Positions 8,000 through 17,254 of a stretch of 64,000 nucleotides of DNA are shown here, in pieces. Source of the DNA: Leisingera sp. NJS204. GTDB lineage: Bacteria; Pseudomonadota; Alphaproteobacteria; Rhodobacterales; Rhodobacteraceae. The DNA lies in assembly GCF_004123675.1 (NCBI RefSeq), contig NZ_CP035419.1:84813-148812 (forward strand), given 5' to 3'. The stretch's first letter is position 1, and every line of letters begins with the position of its first letter. The position numbers were made by a program, and so were the translations under genes. The notes beneath the pieces were generated by a model, which worked only from the letters and a program-made list of their open reading frames with translations, was not told the DNA's origin and ran no database searches.

Positions 8000-10900
8000 C
8001 AGCTCGCAAAAGTTTATTGCCCGCAACCGGGCGCCGCGCGTCCAGATTGAATATGACGTGGAGCTGTATGGCGCCGAAAAGAAGGTGCAGCTGCCCTTTG
8101 TGATGGGCGTGATGAGCGACCTTGCGGGCAAGTCCACGGTTGAGCAGCCGGCAGTTGCGGACCGCAAATTCCTGGAAATCGATGTCGACAATTTTGACGA
8201 ACGGATGAAATCTATGGCGCCGCGCGCCGCCTTTACCGTGCCCAACACGCTGACCGGTGAAGGCAACCTGGCGGTCGATCTGACGTTTGAAAGCATGGCG
8301 GATTTTTCGCCCGGCGCCATTGCCGCCAAGGTGGATGCGCTGCGCCCGCTGCTGGAGGCGCGCACCCAGTTGCAGAACCTGATGGCCTATATGGACGGCA
8401 AGACCGGCGCCGAAACGCTGATTGAGACGATCCTGAACGACCCGTCGCTGCTGGCGGCTGTGTCGGCGCCGGCAGGAGAGGCCGGCAGCGCTGCGGCCTT
8501 GGACAGTCTGCGCAATCTGGAACTGCCTGAAGAAGAGGCAGATACCAGCGGCGATGTGCTGGCCGGGCTGGCGGCGGCGGCTCCGGAGGCTGCAGCGCCT
8601 GCGGATGCATCCGGCGGGATTCTTGACGCATTGCGCGACGCGGTGCCGGAGGATCAGGCGGCAGAGGATGCCTCGGCGGGGGTTCTGGAAGGTTTGCGGG
8701 ATACGGCCCCGCAGGATGCTGCACCCAAAGATACATCCGCTGACGTGCTGGCGGGTCTAAGCGCCGCCGCACCGGCAGACCCCGAACCGGGGGATGATGC
8801 GGCGGATGCTTTGGCGGCTTTGGCTGCAACCGGCGTGCCGGAACCCGAAGAAGAGGATGGCGCAGCATCTGTTCTGAAGGGGCTGGCGCAGGCGGACGTG
8901 CCTGAAACGAAGGACGCGGATACTTCTGGCGATGTGCTGGCCGGGCTGGCGGCGCAGGAACCCGGGGACGCCGGCGCGGAGGATGTGTCCGGGATGGTGC
9001 TGGACAGCCTGGCAGCCGCGGACGTGCCGGAAGCTGAAATGGAAGATCATTCCGGTGTCCTGGATGCGCTCGCGGACGTTGATGTGCCGGAGCAGGCGGA
9101 CACGGCGGCTGATGATGCGCTGGAAAGCCTCGCTGCGGTTGAAACTGCAGAGCAGCCCGCGGAGGATCACACTGGCATTCTGGACGGGCTGGCAGATCAG
9201 GCGCCGGAGGATGAAGCGGAAGATGATACCGCGGGTGCCGCCTTGGAAAGTCTGGCGGCGGCAGATGTGCCGGACGCGGATGTCTCTGATGCCTCCGCAG
9301 CGGTTCTGGATGAGCTGGCCGGCTTACAGCCGGAAGAGGCAGACGCCGATGATCCGGCGGAGGCAGCTCTGGAAAGTCTGACCCAGGTAGAGATCGCAGA
9401 AGACCAGGGCGAAGATATAACCGGTGTTCTAAGTGGACTTCCAGATGTTGATCCGGTTGCAGAGGATGACGGCAGCGAAGCCGCTGCGGCGCTGGACAGC
9501 CTGGCTGAAGCCGCCGTCGAAGACGGCATTGAAGACGGCGGCCCGGAGGATGGCCTGGAGGATGTTCTGGAAGGTCTGCTGGAAGACGCGGCGGAGGAGG
9601 AAGACAGCGGCAACGCGGCGGAGGATGCCCTGGACAGTCTGGCGCCGGTTGAGACTTCAGAAGCGCCGGAAGACGAGACCGTTGACGTATTGGAAGGGTT
9701 GCTGGCGGGCGGCCCGGAGCAAGATGAGGATCCAGGTGAAGATCTGAGCGCGTTGCTGGGCAGTCTTGAGACGCCTGAGGAAACGGACGGCCAGGACAGC
9801 GCCGCAGACGTGCTGGCCGGTCTGGCAGAGGATCATGCGGAGGACGCGTCCGAGGAGGAGGATGTCCTGGACGGTATCCTCGGCGGGCTGGAAGAACCGG
9901 AGGACGATGCCGGGGACAACGATCTGAGCGCTGCGCTGAACACATTGGAGGCGCCTGCAGAAGATGACGCCGGGGATGGCGGTCTGGATGACTTGCTCGC
10001 GGACCTTGGCAGCGATGCGCCCGAGGAGGGCGCCGCGGAAGACGTCCCGGATGACATACTGGCGGGCCTTACCGAAGGCGATGGCGGGCCAGATGGCGCA
10101 GATTTGGAATCGGACGCCTTGCTGGATGGCGGACGTGATGCGGAAGAGCCTGCCGGCGATGACGGTCTGGACAGTCTTCTAGGAGACCTGACGGACGATG
10201 ATGAGCCTGCAGTCGAGGATGATGACCTTGATGCGATATTGAGTGATACGGACGAAGAGCCGTCAATGGGCGCAGAGGATAGCGGCGATGATTTGGACAG
10301 CTTGCTGGGCGGTCTGGACGCGTCGGACGAAAGCACCGCTGAAGAGGAAGAAGACAACAGCTTGGATGATCTGCTTGGCGGTTTGGACGATGATGGTGCC
10401 GCCGGTGATGAAGCGGCGGGCGATGATGATCTGGACGCGCTGCTGGGCGGGCTTGATGAGGACAGCGCGGAGGAGGCGGAAGACGCCAGCCTTGATGATC
10501 TTCTGGGCGATCTCGGCAGCGAGGAAGAAGAGGGCGATCTGGACGGTCTGCTGGCCGGCCTCGGCGAGGAGGCCTCGGCGGAGGAGGCGGCAGAAGACGC
10601 GGGTGCCGAGGATGATCTGGATGCGCTGCTGGGCGGGCTGGGAGATGCGGATTCCGATCTGGACAGCCTGATGGGTGATGATGGCGATATGGATCTGGAC
10701 GATCTGCTGGGGGATCTTGGCGGTGAGGAAGAGGATGCCGGGGACACGGGGGGCGACGATCTGGATGCGCTGCTGGGGGACCTGGACGCCGGCGATGACG
10801 ACCCCGGGGCAGAGGCTGCGGCGGTTGAAGTACCCGATGATCCCGAGTTCGCTTATGGCACCATGAGCGCGGACCGCCCTGATCCGCAGAAGCTGCAGCG

Positions 10901-12614
10901 CAAGCGGTTCCGGCTGGCCATTCTGGGTGATTTCTCAGGCCGCGCAGCCAAGGGGCAGCTGGAGACCGGCGACGGTCTGGCAGCCCGCAAGGCGATCCTG
11001 CTGGACCCGGATACGGTTGAGGATGTGATCGAGAGCTTTGCGGCTGAACTGGTGCTGCCGATCGGCAAGGACGGCGCCGGGATTGCGGTCAAGCTGGAGG
11101 ATCTGGACGGTCTGCACCCGGATGAGCTGTATGAAAACGTTGAACTGTTTTCGGAATTGGTGGGGCTGCGCAAACAGCTGCAAAGCGGCGCGACAGCGGA
11201 TCATGCGGCGGGCACGCTGAAGGCCTGGGCGGAGAAACACGGCACCAAGGCGCGGGCGCCAAAGCGGACCTCGGCGGGTAACTCAGTGCCGGCCGACAAA
11301 CGGCTGAGCGCCTTTCAGCAGCTGATCGGGGCAACCGGCATCACCCCGCGCCCGGCCTCGCCGGTGGAGGAGCTGCTGGCGCGGGTCGTCGGCCCGCATA
11401 TCCGGGCGCTGCCGGACCCCGATGTGGCGGCAATGCAAAAGGCGGTGGATGAGGCGCTGTCGGATGCGATGCGGCTGGTGCTGCACCATCCGGAGTTCCA
11501 GTCGGTGGAGGCGCAGTGGCGCTCGCTTGATCTGATGGCGCGCTCGATCGAGGATGACGATACGCTGGATGTGATGCTGTATGACATCTCGGCCGAGGAA
11601 TTGGCGGTGGATCTGGCGGCGGAAGAAGACCTGTCGAAAACCGGATTTGTACGGCTGTTGACCGAAGAGCCGCTGGACGAGGAGAACGGGCGCGGCGGTT
11701 ATTCGGCGCTGATCGGCATGTATCAGTTTGAGGAAACCCCGCCGCATGCGGAACTCTTGGGCCGGATTGCGCGGGTGGCGGCGCATGTGGATGCACCGTT
11801 CTTTGCCGCGATTTCGCCGGAGTTCCTGAAGACCCCGAAGGCGGAGCGGCCCAAGCTGGTGGCCGATGCCTGGGATACGTTGCAGGGCATGGCGGAGGCC
11901 GGGCATCTGGGGCTGGTCAGCCCGCGGTTCCTGCTGCGGCGCCCATATGGTGAGAAGACTGAGCCTTGCTATGAATTTGATTTTGAGGAGTTTACTGAAA
12001 CCGAGGGTCTGAAGGGCATGCTGTGGGCCAACCCGGTGGTGTTGGTGGCGATCCTGCTGGGGCGGTCGTTCCGGCAGAACGGGCCGTCGCTTCAACTGGG
12101 TAAAATCATGACTTTGGGGGAGATGCCCTATCATTATGTGAACGATAAGTTCGGCGATCAGGTGGCGCTGCCTTGCACCGAGCGCAATATTGATCTGGAC
12201 AAGATTGCGCTGGCGCAGGAGCGCGGGTTCATGGCGGTGAGTGCGGTCAAGGGGCGGGACGAGGTGCGGCTGACCTCCTTCAATTCTCTGAAGGGCAGCG
12301 AGATCCTGGGCCCCTGGACCGGATTGCCGGCGCCGGAACCCTCGCCGCCGGATCCGCGCGGGCAGCCAAAGCCGGCCGAACCAGCGGACGGCGGCAATGA
12401 TGAAGATGATTTGGATCTTGATCTGGATTTGGGCGGAGATGATGGGGATGATCTCGGCCTGGACGATCTGGACCTTGGAGACGACGGCGGGGATGACGAT
12501 GGCCTCGGGGATCTGGACGACCTGTTGGCGTCGTTCGGGGACGACGACGATGATGATGACGGGGATGATGATGAAATGGATGCGGACCTCGCCGCGCTTT
12601 TGGATGATTTATGA
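7992..12614 (+). CDS. tssB: Giant T6SS sheath fusion: TssB + acidic repeat linker + TssB-like/TssC-like module
   Basis: A continuous 1540-residue frame. Residues 1-165 are a canonical TssB/VipA sheath subunit ('SSQKFIARNRAPRVQIEYDV', 'LPFVMGVMSDLAGK', 'DRKFLEIDVDNFDERM', 'LTFESMADFSP'). Residues about 170-955 are an extremely acidic linker built from imperfect repeats. From about 965 a second, divergent TssB-like unit appears ('RFRLAILGDFSGRA', 'LDGLHPDELYENVELFSEL'). A TssC/ImpC-type unit follows at about 1125-1450 ('FQSVEAQWRSLDLM', 'YSALIGMYQF', 'DAPFFAAISPEFL', 'LGLVSPRFLLRRPYG'). Residues about 1465-1540 are an Asp-rich tail. I read it as a fusion of TssB (ImpB) with an ImpD/TssC40-type protein. 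A normal TssC is not in the window and is expected upstream of tssE. Codon use looks like the neighbours; no frameshift is seen. Confidence 0.88.
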   Translation: MADSSQKFIARNRAPRVQIEYDVELYGAEKKVQLPFVMGVMSDLAGKSTVEQPAVADRKFLEIDVDNFDERMKSMAPRAAFTVPNTLTGEGNLAVDLTFESMADFSPGAIAAKVDALRPLLEARTQLQNLMAYMDGKTGAETLIETILNDPSLLAAVSAPAGEAGSAAALDSLRNLELPEEEADTSGDVLAGLAAAAPEAAAPADASGGILDALRDAVPEDQAAEDASAGVLEGLRDTAPQDAAPKDTSADVLAGLSAAAPADPEPGDDAADALAALAATGVPEPEEEDGAASVLKGLAQADVPETKDADTSGDVLAGLAAQEPGDAGAEDVSGMVLDSLAAADVPEAEMEDHSGVLDALADVDVPEQADTAADDALESLAAVETAEQPAEDHTGILDGLADQAPEDEAEDDTAGAALESLAAADVPDADVSDASAAVLDELAGLQPEEADADDPAEAALESLTQVEIAEDQGEDITGVLSGLPDVDPVAEDDGSEAAAALDSLAEAAVEDGIEDGGPEDGLEDVLEGLLEDAAEEEDSGNAAEDALDSLAPVETSEAPEDETVDVLEGLLAGGPEQDEDPGEDLSALLGSLETPEETDGQDSAADVLAGLAEDHAEDASEEEDVLDGILGGLEEPEDDAGDNDLSAALNTLEAPAEDDAGDGGLDDLLADLGSDAPEEGAAEDVPDDILAGLTEGDGGPDGADLESDALLDGGRDAEEPAGDDGLDSLLGDLTDDDEPAVEDDDLDAILSDTDEEPSMGAEDSGDDLDSLLGGLDASDESTAEEEEDNSLDDLLGGLDDDGAAGDEAAGDDDLDALLGGLDEDSAEEAEDASLDDLLGDLGSEEEEGDLDGLLAGLGEEASAEEAAEDAGAEDDLDALLGGLGDADSDLDSLMGDDGDMDLDDLLGDLGGEEEDAGDTGGDDLDALLGDLDAGDDDPGAEAAAVEVPDDPEFAYGTMSADRPDPQKLQRKRFRLAILGDFSGRAAKGQLETGDGLAARKAILLDPDTVEDVIESFAAELVLPIGKDGAGIAVKLEDLDGLHPDELYENVELFSELVGLRKQLQSGATADHAAGTLKAWAEKHGTKARAPKRTSAGNSVPADKRLSAFQQLIGATGITPRPASPVEELLARVVGPHIRALPDPDVAAMQKAVDEALSDAMRLVLHHPEFQSVEAQWRSLDLMARSIEDDDTLDVMLYDISAEELAVDLAAEEDLSKTGFVRLLTEEPLDEENGRGGYSALIGMYQFEETPPHAELLGRIARVAAHVDAPFFAAISPEFLKTPKAERPKLVADAWDTLQGMAEAGHLGLVSPRFLLRRPYGEKTEPCYEFDFEEFTETEGLKGMLWANPVVLVAILLGRSFRQNGPSLQLGKIMTLGEMPYHYVNDKFGDQVALPCTERNIDLDKIALAQERGFMAVSAVKGRDEVRLTSFNSLKGSEILGPWTGLPAPEPSPPDPRGQPKPAEPADGGNDEDDLDLDLDLGGDDGDDLGLDDLDLGDDGGDDDGLGDLDDLLASFGDDDDDDDGDDDEMDADLAALLDDL
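8520..10840 (+). repeat. Degenerate in-frame acidic repeats in the sheath fusion gene
   Basis: About 2.3 kb of imperfect coding repeats. In the first part the unit is about 25-35 residues around 'DVLAGLAA' / 'ALESLAA' / 'GVLEGL' followed by an Asp/Glu/Ala/Pro stretch. In the last third it tightens to units around 'DDLDALLGGLD' / 'DDLLGDLG'. At the DNA level near-identical copies of 'gatctggatgcgctgctggg' recur at about 10430, 10615 and 10755. The same 'L-L-x-x-L in an acidic sea' pattern reappears in the protein's C-terminal tail (about 12400-12610). The repeats are protein-coding, not intergenic; expansion by slippage or recombination is likely. Confidence 0.85.
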
Positions 12615-12678
12615 TGCGAATGTTTGAGAACACTGCCGGCGATTTCCGGCCCGGTTCCCGTCGCGGAAAGGAGGAGAC

Positions 12679-14790
12679 ATGGTTGTAAGCAAGGGCCATG
12701 AAAACGACCTCGCCTGGATGTCGGGGACATATTCCACCGACGGCCTGATGATGAGCCGTGCGATTGTGCGCGAGGGGCTGAGCAAGCTGACCGAGACCAC
12801 AATTGAGTTTGCCGCGACCAAGAGCCAGCCCAAGCTTCAGGATCTGGTCGGCAAGCAGATGAATGTGCATGTGATGCGCCAGCAGACCGAGCATCAGTTC
12901 AACGGGCTGTGCATTTCGGTCGAGTATCTGGGCTTTCGCAACGGCTACGAGATGTATGTGGCGGAGGTGCGCCCCTGGTTCTGGCTGCTGACGCGGACCA
13001 GCGACTTGCGGGTGTTTCAGGAAAAGACGTCTGTCGATATCATCAAGCAGCTGTTCAGCGAGTACGGTTTCAGCGATTTCACCGACAAGCTGAGCGATTC
13101 TTACGAGGCGCGCGAATACTGCCTGCAATACCGCGAGAGCGATTATGCCTTCCTGTGCCGTCTGATGGAGGAAGAGGGGATATACTTCTACTTCGACAGT
13201 CCCATTGGCGATACCGCGATTGAAAAGCTGGTGCTGTGCGATGGTGTCAGCGGCCATGCGCCGATCAAGGGCGGCGCGGGTATTGAGTTCCACGCCCGCG
13301 ATGACAGCGACCGGCGGCGCGAGGAGCATATCTCGGAATGGACCAAAGAAGAGATCCTGACCCGCGGCAAGGTCACGCTGAATGATTTCAATTTTGAAAC
13401 GCCCTCGGCGGATCTGAAGGCGGCCACTGAAATACTTAAGGGCAGCCATTCCTACAAGAATTACGAAGTTTATGACTATCAGGGCCGGTATCCGTCCAAG
13501 ACCCCATTGGGTGACAAACGCTCAAGGGTGCGGATGGAAGCGGAGGCGATCCGGCACATCCGCTGGCGCGGCGCCTCCAGTGTGGCGACCCTGGGCACCG
13601 GCAGCACCTTCACCATGGAAAAACATCCGGTGAAGGAGAACAACAAAGAATATCTCGTCATTGAGGCGGAGCATCATGTCAAGGTGGCCTGGGATTACGG
13701 CGAGCGGGAAAGCCAGAAAAAGAAAGAGATTGCGACCAAGGGGGCAATGCGGCGCGACCTGAAGGCGCGCAATATGGATGTGCCCGAGGAAATGGAGCAT
13801 GACGTCTATGCATCGACTTTCAGCGCCATTTTGAAGGCCGATCAGTTCCGGGCGCCCTTGGTGACCCCCTGGCCGGAGGTGCAGGGGCTGCAGACTGCAA
13901 CCGTGGTCGGCCAGAGCGGCGAAGAGATCTGGACCGACAAGCATGGCCGGATCAAGATCCAGTTCCATTGGGACCGGGAAGGCAAGATGAGTGAGACCTC
14001 TTCTTGCTTTGTACGGGTAGTGACACCCTGGTCCGGCAAGAACTGGGGCATGGTGGCGATCCCGCGGATCGGCCAGGAGGTTGTGATCCAGTTCGAAGAC
14101 GGCAATCCCGACCGGCCGATCTGCACCGGCATGCTTTACAATGCTGAAACCATGCCGCCCTATACCTACCCCGATGATCAGACCCAGCTGGGGATCAAAA
14201 CCAATTCCTCCAAGGGCGGCGGCGGCTATAACGAGCTGATGTTCGACGACAAGAAAGACAGCGAGCTGATGCGGGTGCAGGCGCAGAAGGATCACCAGAT
14301 GCTGGTCAAGGACCGCTCGACGGTGACGGTGGGCATGGATGCGCCCGATCCGGAAGTGACCGGGGCGGATGAAAAGAGCTACCTGTTCACGGTTCAGCAG
14401 CACATGACGGAAACCGTGCATGAGGGCGACCGGACCGAGGTGGTGGAAACCGGCGACAAGTCCGAGACCATCCAGACCGGCAACATGACCCTGGACGTGG
14501 ACACCGGCGACCTGACCGAAACCATTGCCAAGGGGGACCATTCGGAAACCGTGTCGCTGGGCAATCTGACGGTTGATGTGACCGCGGGCAAGATCGCCAT
14601 GAGCGCCGGCCAGGAGATCAAGCTGACAGTGGGGGCATCTGAGGTAAAAATCGACAATTCCGGTGTTACGATCAAGGGGCCGATGATCAAGATCGAAGGC
14701 TCTGGAATGGTTGAGGCCAAGGCGCCGATGACCACCGTGAAAGGCGAGGCCATGCTGACCCTGAAGGGCGGCCTCACGATGATCAACTAG
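12679..14790 (+). CDS. vgrG: T6SS spike protein VgrG
   Basis: A 703-residue VgrG (TssI), the trimeric puncturing spike that sits on the Hcp tube. The start ATG at 12679 has a strong ribosome site (AAAGGAGGAG). The gp27-like part spans about 1-360 ('YCLQYRESDYAFLCRLMEEEGIYFYF' region near residue 150), followed by the gp5-like OB fold with 'DKHGRIKIQFHWDREG' near 420, 'CFVRVVTPWSGKNWGMV' and 'GQEVVIQFEDGNPDRP', and a C-terminal beta-helix of short repeats ('HEGDRTEVVETGDKSETIQTG'). The protein ends with the beta-helix, so there is no fused effector domain; any cargo would be carried by PAAR or an adaptor. Confidence 0.97.
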   Translation: MVVSKGHENDLAWMSGTYSTDGLMMSRAIVREGLSKLTETTIEFAATKSQPKLQDLVGKQMNVHVMRQQTEHQFNGLCISVEYLGFRNGYEMYVAEVRPWFWLLTRTSDLRVFQEKTSVDIIKQLFSEYGFSDFTDKLSDSYEAREYCLQYRESDYAFLCRLMEEEGIYFYFDSPIGDTAIEKLVLCDGVSGHAPIKGGAGIEFHARDDSDRRREEHISEWTKEEILTRGKVTLNDFNFETPSADLKAATEILKGSHSYKNYEVYDYQGRYPSKTPLGDKRSRVRMEAEAIRHIRWRGASSVATLGTGSTFTMEKHPVKENNKEYLVIEAEHHVKVAWDYGERESQKKKEIATKGAMRRDLKARNMDVPEEMEHDVYASTFSAILKADQFRAPLVTPWPEVQGLQTATVVGQSGEEIWTDKHGRIKIQFHWDREGKMSETSSCFVRVVTPWSGKNWGMVAIPRIGQEVVIQFEDGNPDRPICTGMLYNAETMPPYTYPDDQTQLGIKTNSSKGGGGYNELMFDDKKDSELMRVQAQKDHQMLVKDRSTVTVGMDAPDPEVTGADEKSYLFTVQQHMTETVHEGDRTEVVETGDKSETIQTGNMTLDVDTGDLTETIAKGDHSETVSLGNLTVDVTAGKIAMSAGQEIKLTVGASEVKIDNSGVTIKGPMIKIEGSGMVEAKAPMTTVKGEAMLTLKGGLTMIN

Positions 14791-14799
14791 GTGGTGCAG

Positions 14800-15408
14800 A
14801 TGTCGGCAAGATTTGAAAAGCTGGTGAAAATGCCCGCTGACCCGGTGGCCAAGCTGTTGTCACGGGCAAATGTCATATTGAAAACACCGCTGGAGGCGCC
14901 GCCCACGGCGCTGGCGGGAACTGTGCTGGAGGAGCTGGACCGCAAAGGCGCGCTGGTCGATCTGCTGCGGCTTTTGGCAGTGCTGCTGCCCCCGCGGGAG
15001 CGGGTCTGGTGGGCCTGTCTGGCGGCGCGCGATTACATCGGGCCGCGCTCGGACCAGGATCCGGCCTCGCTGACGGCGTCGGAGGCCTGGGTGTTTGAGC
15101 CATCCGAGGAAAACCGCGACAAGGCGCGTATCACCCTGGATCATGCCTATGTGGATGATGACACGGTGAATTGCGCGCTGGCGGTGCTCTATGCGGCCGG
15201 CACCCTGGGACCGGGAGAATTGAATCAATATCCCGCCCCCGCAGGCGCGTCCGAGGCGGCGGCCTTTGCCATGAATATGGTGGCCTTGGGTCAATTGTCT
15301 GATAAGTTTGAAGAACACGGCGGCGTTCTGATAGAGCGGGCGCTGGATATTGCGCGTGGCGGCAAGGGGCAGGTTGTCCAGGTGCCGGAAGCGGCAACGC
15401 AAAGCTGA
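14800..15408 (+). CDS. Conserved T6SS-associated protein of unknown function
   Basis: A 202-residue soluble protein with no signal peptide or membrane segment. I chose ATG 14800 because AGGTGG lies 6 bases upstream; GTG 14791 is also possible. It is helical, with a characteristic 'RERVWWACLAARDY' segment near residue 70 and Ala-rich helices in the C-terminal half. It resembles small proteins I have seen annotated only as domains of unknown function (possibly DUF6931) near VgrG and PAAR genes. Its position between vgrG and the PAAR gene, with 9 and 15 bases on either side, suggests a role in loading the spike or its cargo, but no sequence feature proves that. Confidence 0.6.
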   Translation: MSARFEKLVKMPADPVAKLLSRANVILKTPLEAPPTALAGTVLEELDRKGALVDLLRLLAVLLPPRERVWWACLAARDYIGPRSDQDPASLTASEAWVFEPSEENRDKARITLDHAYVDDDTVNCALAVLYAAGTLGPGELNQYPAPAGASEAAAFAMNMVALGQLSDKFEEHGGVLIERALDIARGGKGQVVQVPEAATQS

Positions 15409-15423
15409 GGGAGGATGTAAGTT

Positions 15424-15723
15424 ATGGGAATGCCACAGGCCCGGATGACGGATCTGCATGCCTGCATGCTGCCCTCCACCCCGCCGCCGCCGGTGCTGCC
15501 GGTGCCGACGCCGATCCTGCCGCCCTGCGCGGTGACCGTGCTGGTGGGCGGTCTGCCCGCGGCGCGGGTCTCTGATATGTGTACCGCGGCGCCGCCGCAC
15601 CCGATCGTCAAAGGGTCCGGCACGGTATTGATCAACAGCCTGCCTGCGGCGCGTATCATGGATACGGCAGCGTGCGGCGGCATGATCACCCTGGGGCAGG
15701 TCACCGTATTGGTGGGAGGATAA
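15424..15723 (+). CDS. PAAR-domain spike-tip protein
   Basis: A 99-residue protein that is nearly all PAAR domain. PAAR proteins cap the VgrG trimer as a sharp cone and bind a metal ion. Visible are the N-terminal 'ARMTDLHACM', a proline-rich 'PPPPVLPVPTPILPPC' stretch, repeated 'VLVGGLPAARVSDM' and 'VLINSLPAARIMDT' elements, and 'AACGGMITLGQVTVLVGG' at the end. Metal ligands are probably among His13, Cys14, His60 and Cys86. There is no C-terminal toxin extension. The ribosome site GGGAGG precedes the ATG at 15424. Confidence 0.93.
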   Translation: MGMPQARMTDLHACMLPSTPPPPVLPVPTPILPPCAVTVLVGGLPAARVSDMCTAAPPHPIVKGSGTVLINSLPAARIMDTAACGGMITLGQVTVLVGG

Positions 15724-15731
15724 GCCCAGGC

Positions 15732-17207
15732 ATGGGAGTGACACTGAAATTCCAAAGCTCGGGCGCAATGCCCGGCGATGCGGCCCCTGTTCCGATGCGG
15801 GGGCCGAGCCTGACTGTGGGCCGCGGCGCCAGCTGCGACCTGGTGCTGCCGGATCCGGACCAGCTGCTGTCGCGCAATCACTGCGTGATCGAGGATCACA
15901 ATGGCAATGTGGTGGTGGTGGACCTCAGCTCCAACGGCACCTTTCTGAACTATTCCAAAATCCCGCTGGGCCGCACGCCGACGCCGCTTAACAATGGGGA
16001 TGTGCTGTGCGTCGGCAACTATGAGCTGGTGGTGGAAATCCGCGATGATCTGGCGGATGTCGGCGGCATGATTGCTGCCCCCGCCGCGCAGGGGCCGGCC
16101 TCGCACGGCAATGCCGCCAATGCGCCGGATCCGCTGCAGCTGCTGGAAGACGCCGGGCCGGGCGGTGATTTCCTGGATGATCTGCTGGGCGAGGGGCTGA
16201 AGGGGCCTGCTCAGCTGAACCCGGTGGATCCGATCGATGAGCTGCTGCCGCCCCTGGGCGAGGAAGAAGATCCGTTCTTTCAAAAAGCCAGCGACGGACG
16301 CGAAGGGGAGGGGGCCAGTCTGGCCAACCACAACCCGACCGCTTCGGACGGGTTCGCGGTGCCTGCAGCACAGTCGAACATGATCCCGGACGATTGGGAC
16401 GATGATTTCCTGTCCGGTATAGGCGAGCCGGAAACCCCGGTGCCTGCCCCCGATCCGCAACCTGCACCGCCGCCGCGGGAGGTTCCGCCCCCGGTGCCGG
16501 AAACCCCGCCCGCAGCGCCGCCGCCGGAAGTGCCGTCCGCACCGCCGACCGAGATACCGCCGGTGCAGGATACGGCTGCGGGGGAAGAGAAGACCATCGC
16601 GCCAGCGGCCCCGCCGTCAGCTGAGGCGCAGGACGCGGTGGCCGCGTTCCTCAAGGGTGCCGGCGCCGAAGTCAGCCTTGATCCGGCGGAACACGCCAGC
16701 ACAATGGCGCGCATGGGCCGGGTGATGCGGACACTGGTTACCGGCCTGCGCGAAATCCTGATGACGCGGACCTCGATCAAGTCTGAATTCCGGATTGAAC
16801 AGACAATGATCTCGGCGGGCGGAAACAACCCGCTGAAATTCTCGATCACGCCTGAACAGGCGGTTGAGGCGATGGTGCGCCCGGCGACCAAGGGTTACTT
16901 GTCGCCTGAAACCGCCGCTGAAGAGGCGCTGCGCGATATCAAGGCGCATGAGGTGGCGATGGTCACCGGCATGGAGGCGGCGCTGAAAGGTGTGCTGAAA
17001 CGGCTCGACCCCAAGGCACTGGAAAGCCAGATCGAAACCAAAGGCGGCCTTAAGGGTCTTTTGCGCGGTAAAAAGGCGCAATACTGGGACGTCTATGAGC
17101 AGCTGTATGCGGAGATTTCCGATCAGGCTGAGAATGATTTTCACGACTTGTTCAGCCGCGAGTTCGCGCGTGCCTACAAGGATCAGCTGGACAGGCTGAA
17201 GGACTGA
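15732..17207 (+). CDS. tagH: T6SS FHA-domain scaffold TagH (Fha)
   Basis: A 491-residue protein. Residues about 25-105 are a forkhead-associated domain ('LTVGRGASCDLVLPD', 'SRNHCVIED', 'DLSSNGTFLN') that binds phosphothreonine. A low-complexity Pro/Glu region spans about 110-310. The C-terminal 180 residues match the conserved domain of T6SS Fha proteins ('LRTLVTGLREILMTRTSIKSEFR', 'NPLKFS', 'ARAYKDQLDRL'). I start it at ATG 15732, just after the PAAR stop, because the FHA fold begins about 20 residues in. Fha is the substrate of the PpkA kinase and the PppA phosphatase, both encoded downstream, and licenses T6SS assembly. Confidence 0.94.
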   Translation: MGVTLKFQSSGAMPGDAAPVPMRGPSLTVGRGASCDLVLPDPDQLLSRNHCVIEDHNGNVVVVDLSSNGTFLNYSKIPLGRTPTPLNNGDVLCVGNYELVVEIRDDLADVGGMIAAPAAQGPASHGNAANAPDPLQLLEDAGPGGDFLDDLLGEGLKGPAQLNPVDPIDELLPPLGEEEDPFFQKASDGREGEGASLANHNPTASDGFAVPAAQSNMIPDDWDDDFLSGIGEPETPVPAPDPQPAPPPREVPPPVPETPPAAPPPEVPSAPPTEIPPVQDTAAGEEKTIAPAAPPSAEAQDAVAAFLKGAGAEVSLDPAEHASTMARMGRVMRTLVTGLREILMTRTSIKSEFRIEQTMISAGGNNPLKFSITPEQAVEAMVRPATKGYLSPETAAEEALRDIKAHEVAMVTGMEAALKGVLKRLDPKALESQIETKGGLKGLLRGKKAQYWDVYEQLYAEISDQAENDFHDLFSREFARAYKDQLDRLKD

Positions 17208-17254
17208 TGCGCACCGCGCCGCTGGCGCGTGCCCGCAACTGAGAGGAGATCCCG

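Noticed and set aside
8233..9945. A long Pro/Arg-rich minus-strand frame in the repeat region
   Set aside because: It arises because the Asp/Glu/Leu repeat codons read as Pro/Arg/His on the other strand; the plus-strand frame is fixed by TssB and TssC similarity on both sides.
8520..10840. Repeat tract considered as CRISPR or as an intergenic satellite
   Set aside because: Units are imperfect, in frame, without spacers and inside an open reading frame.
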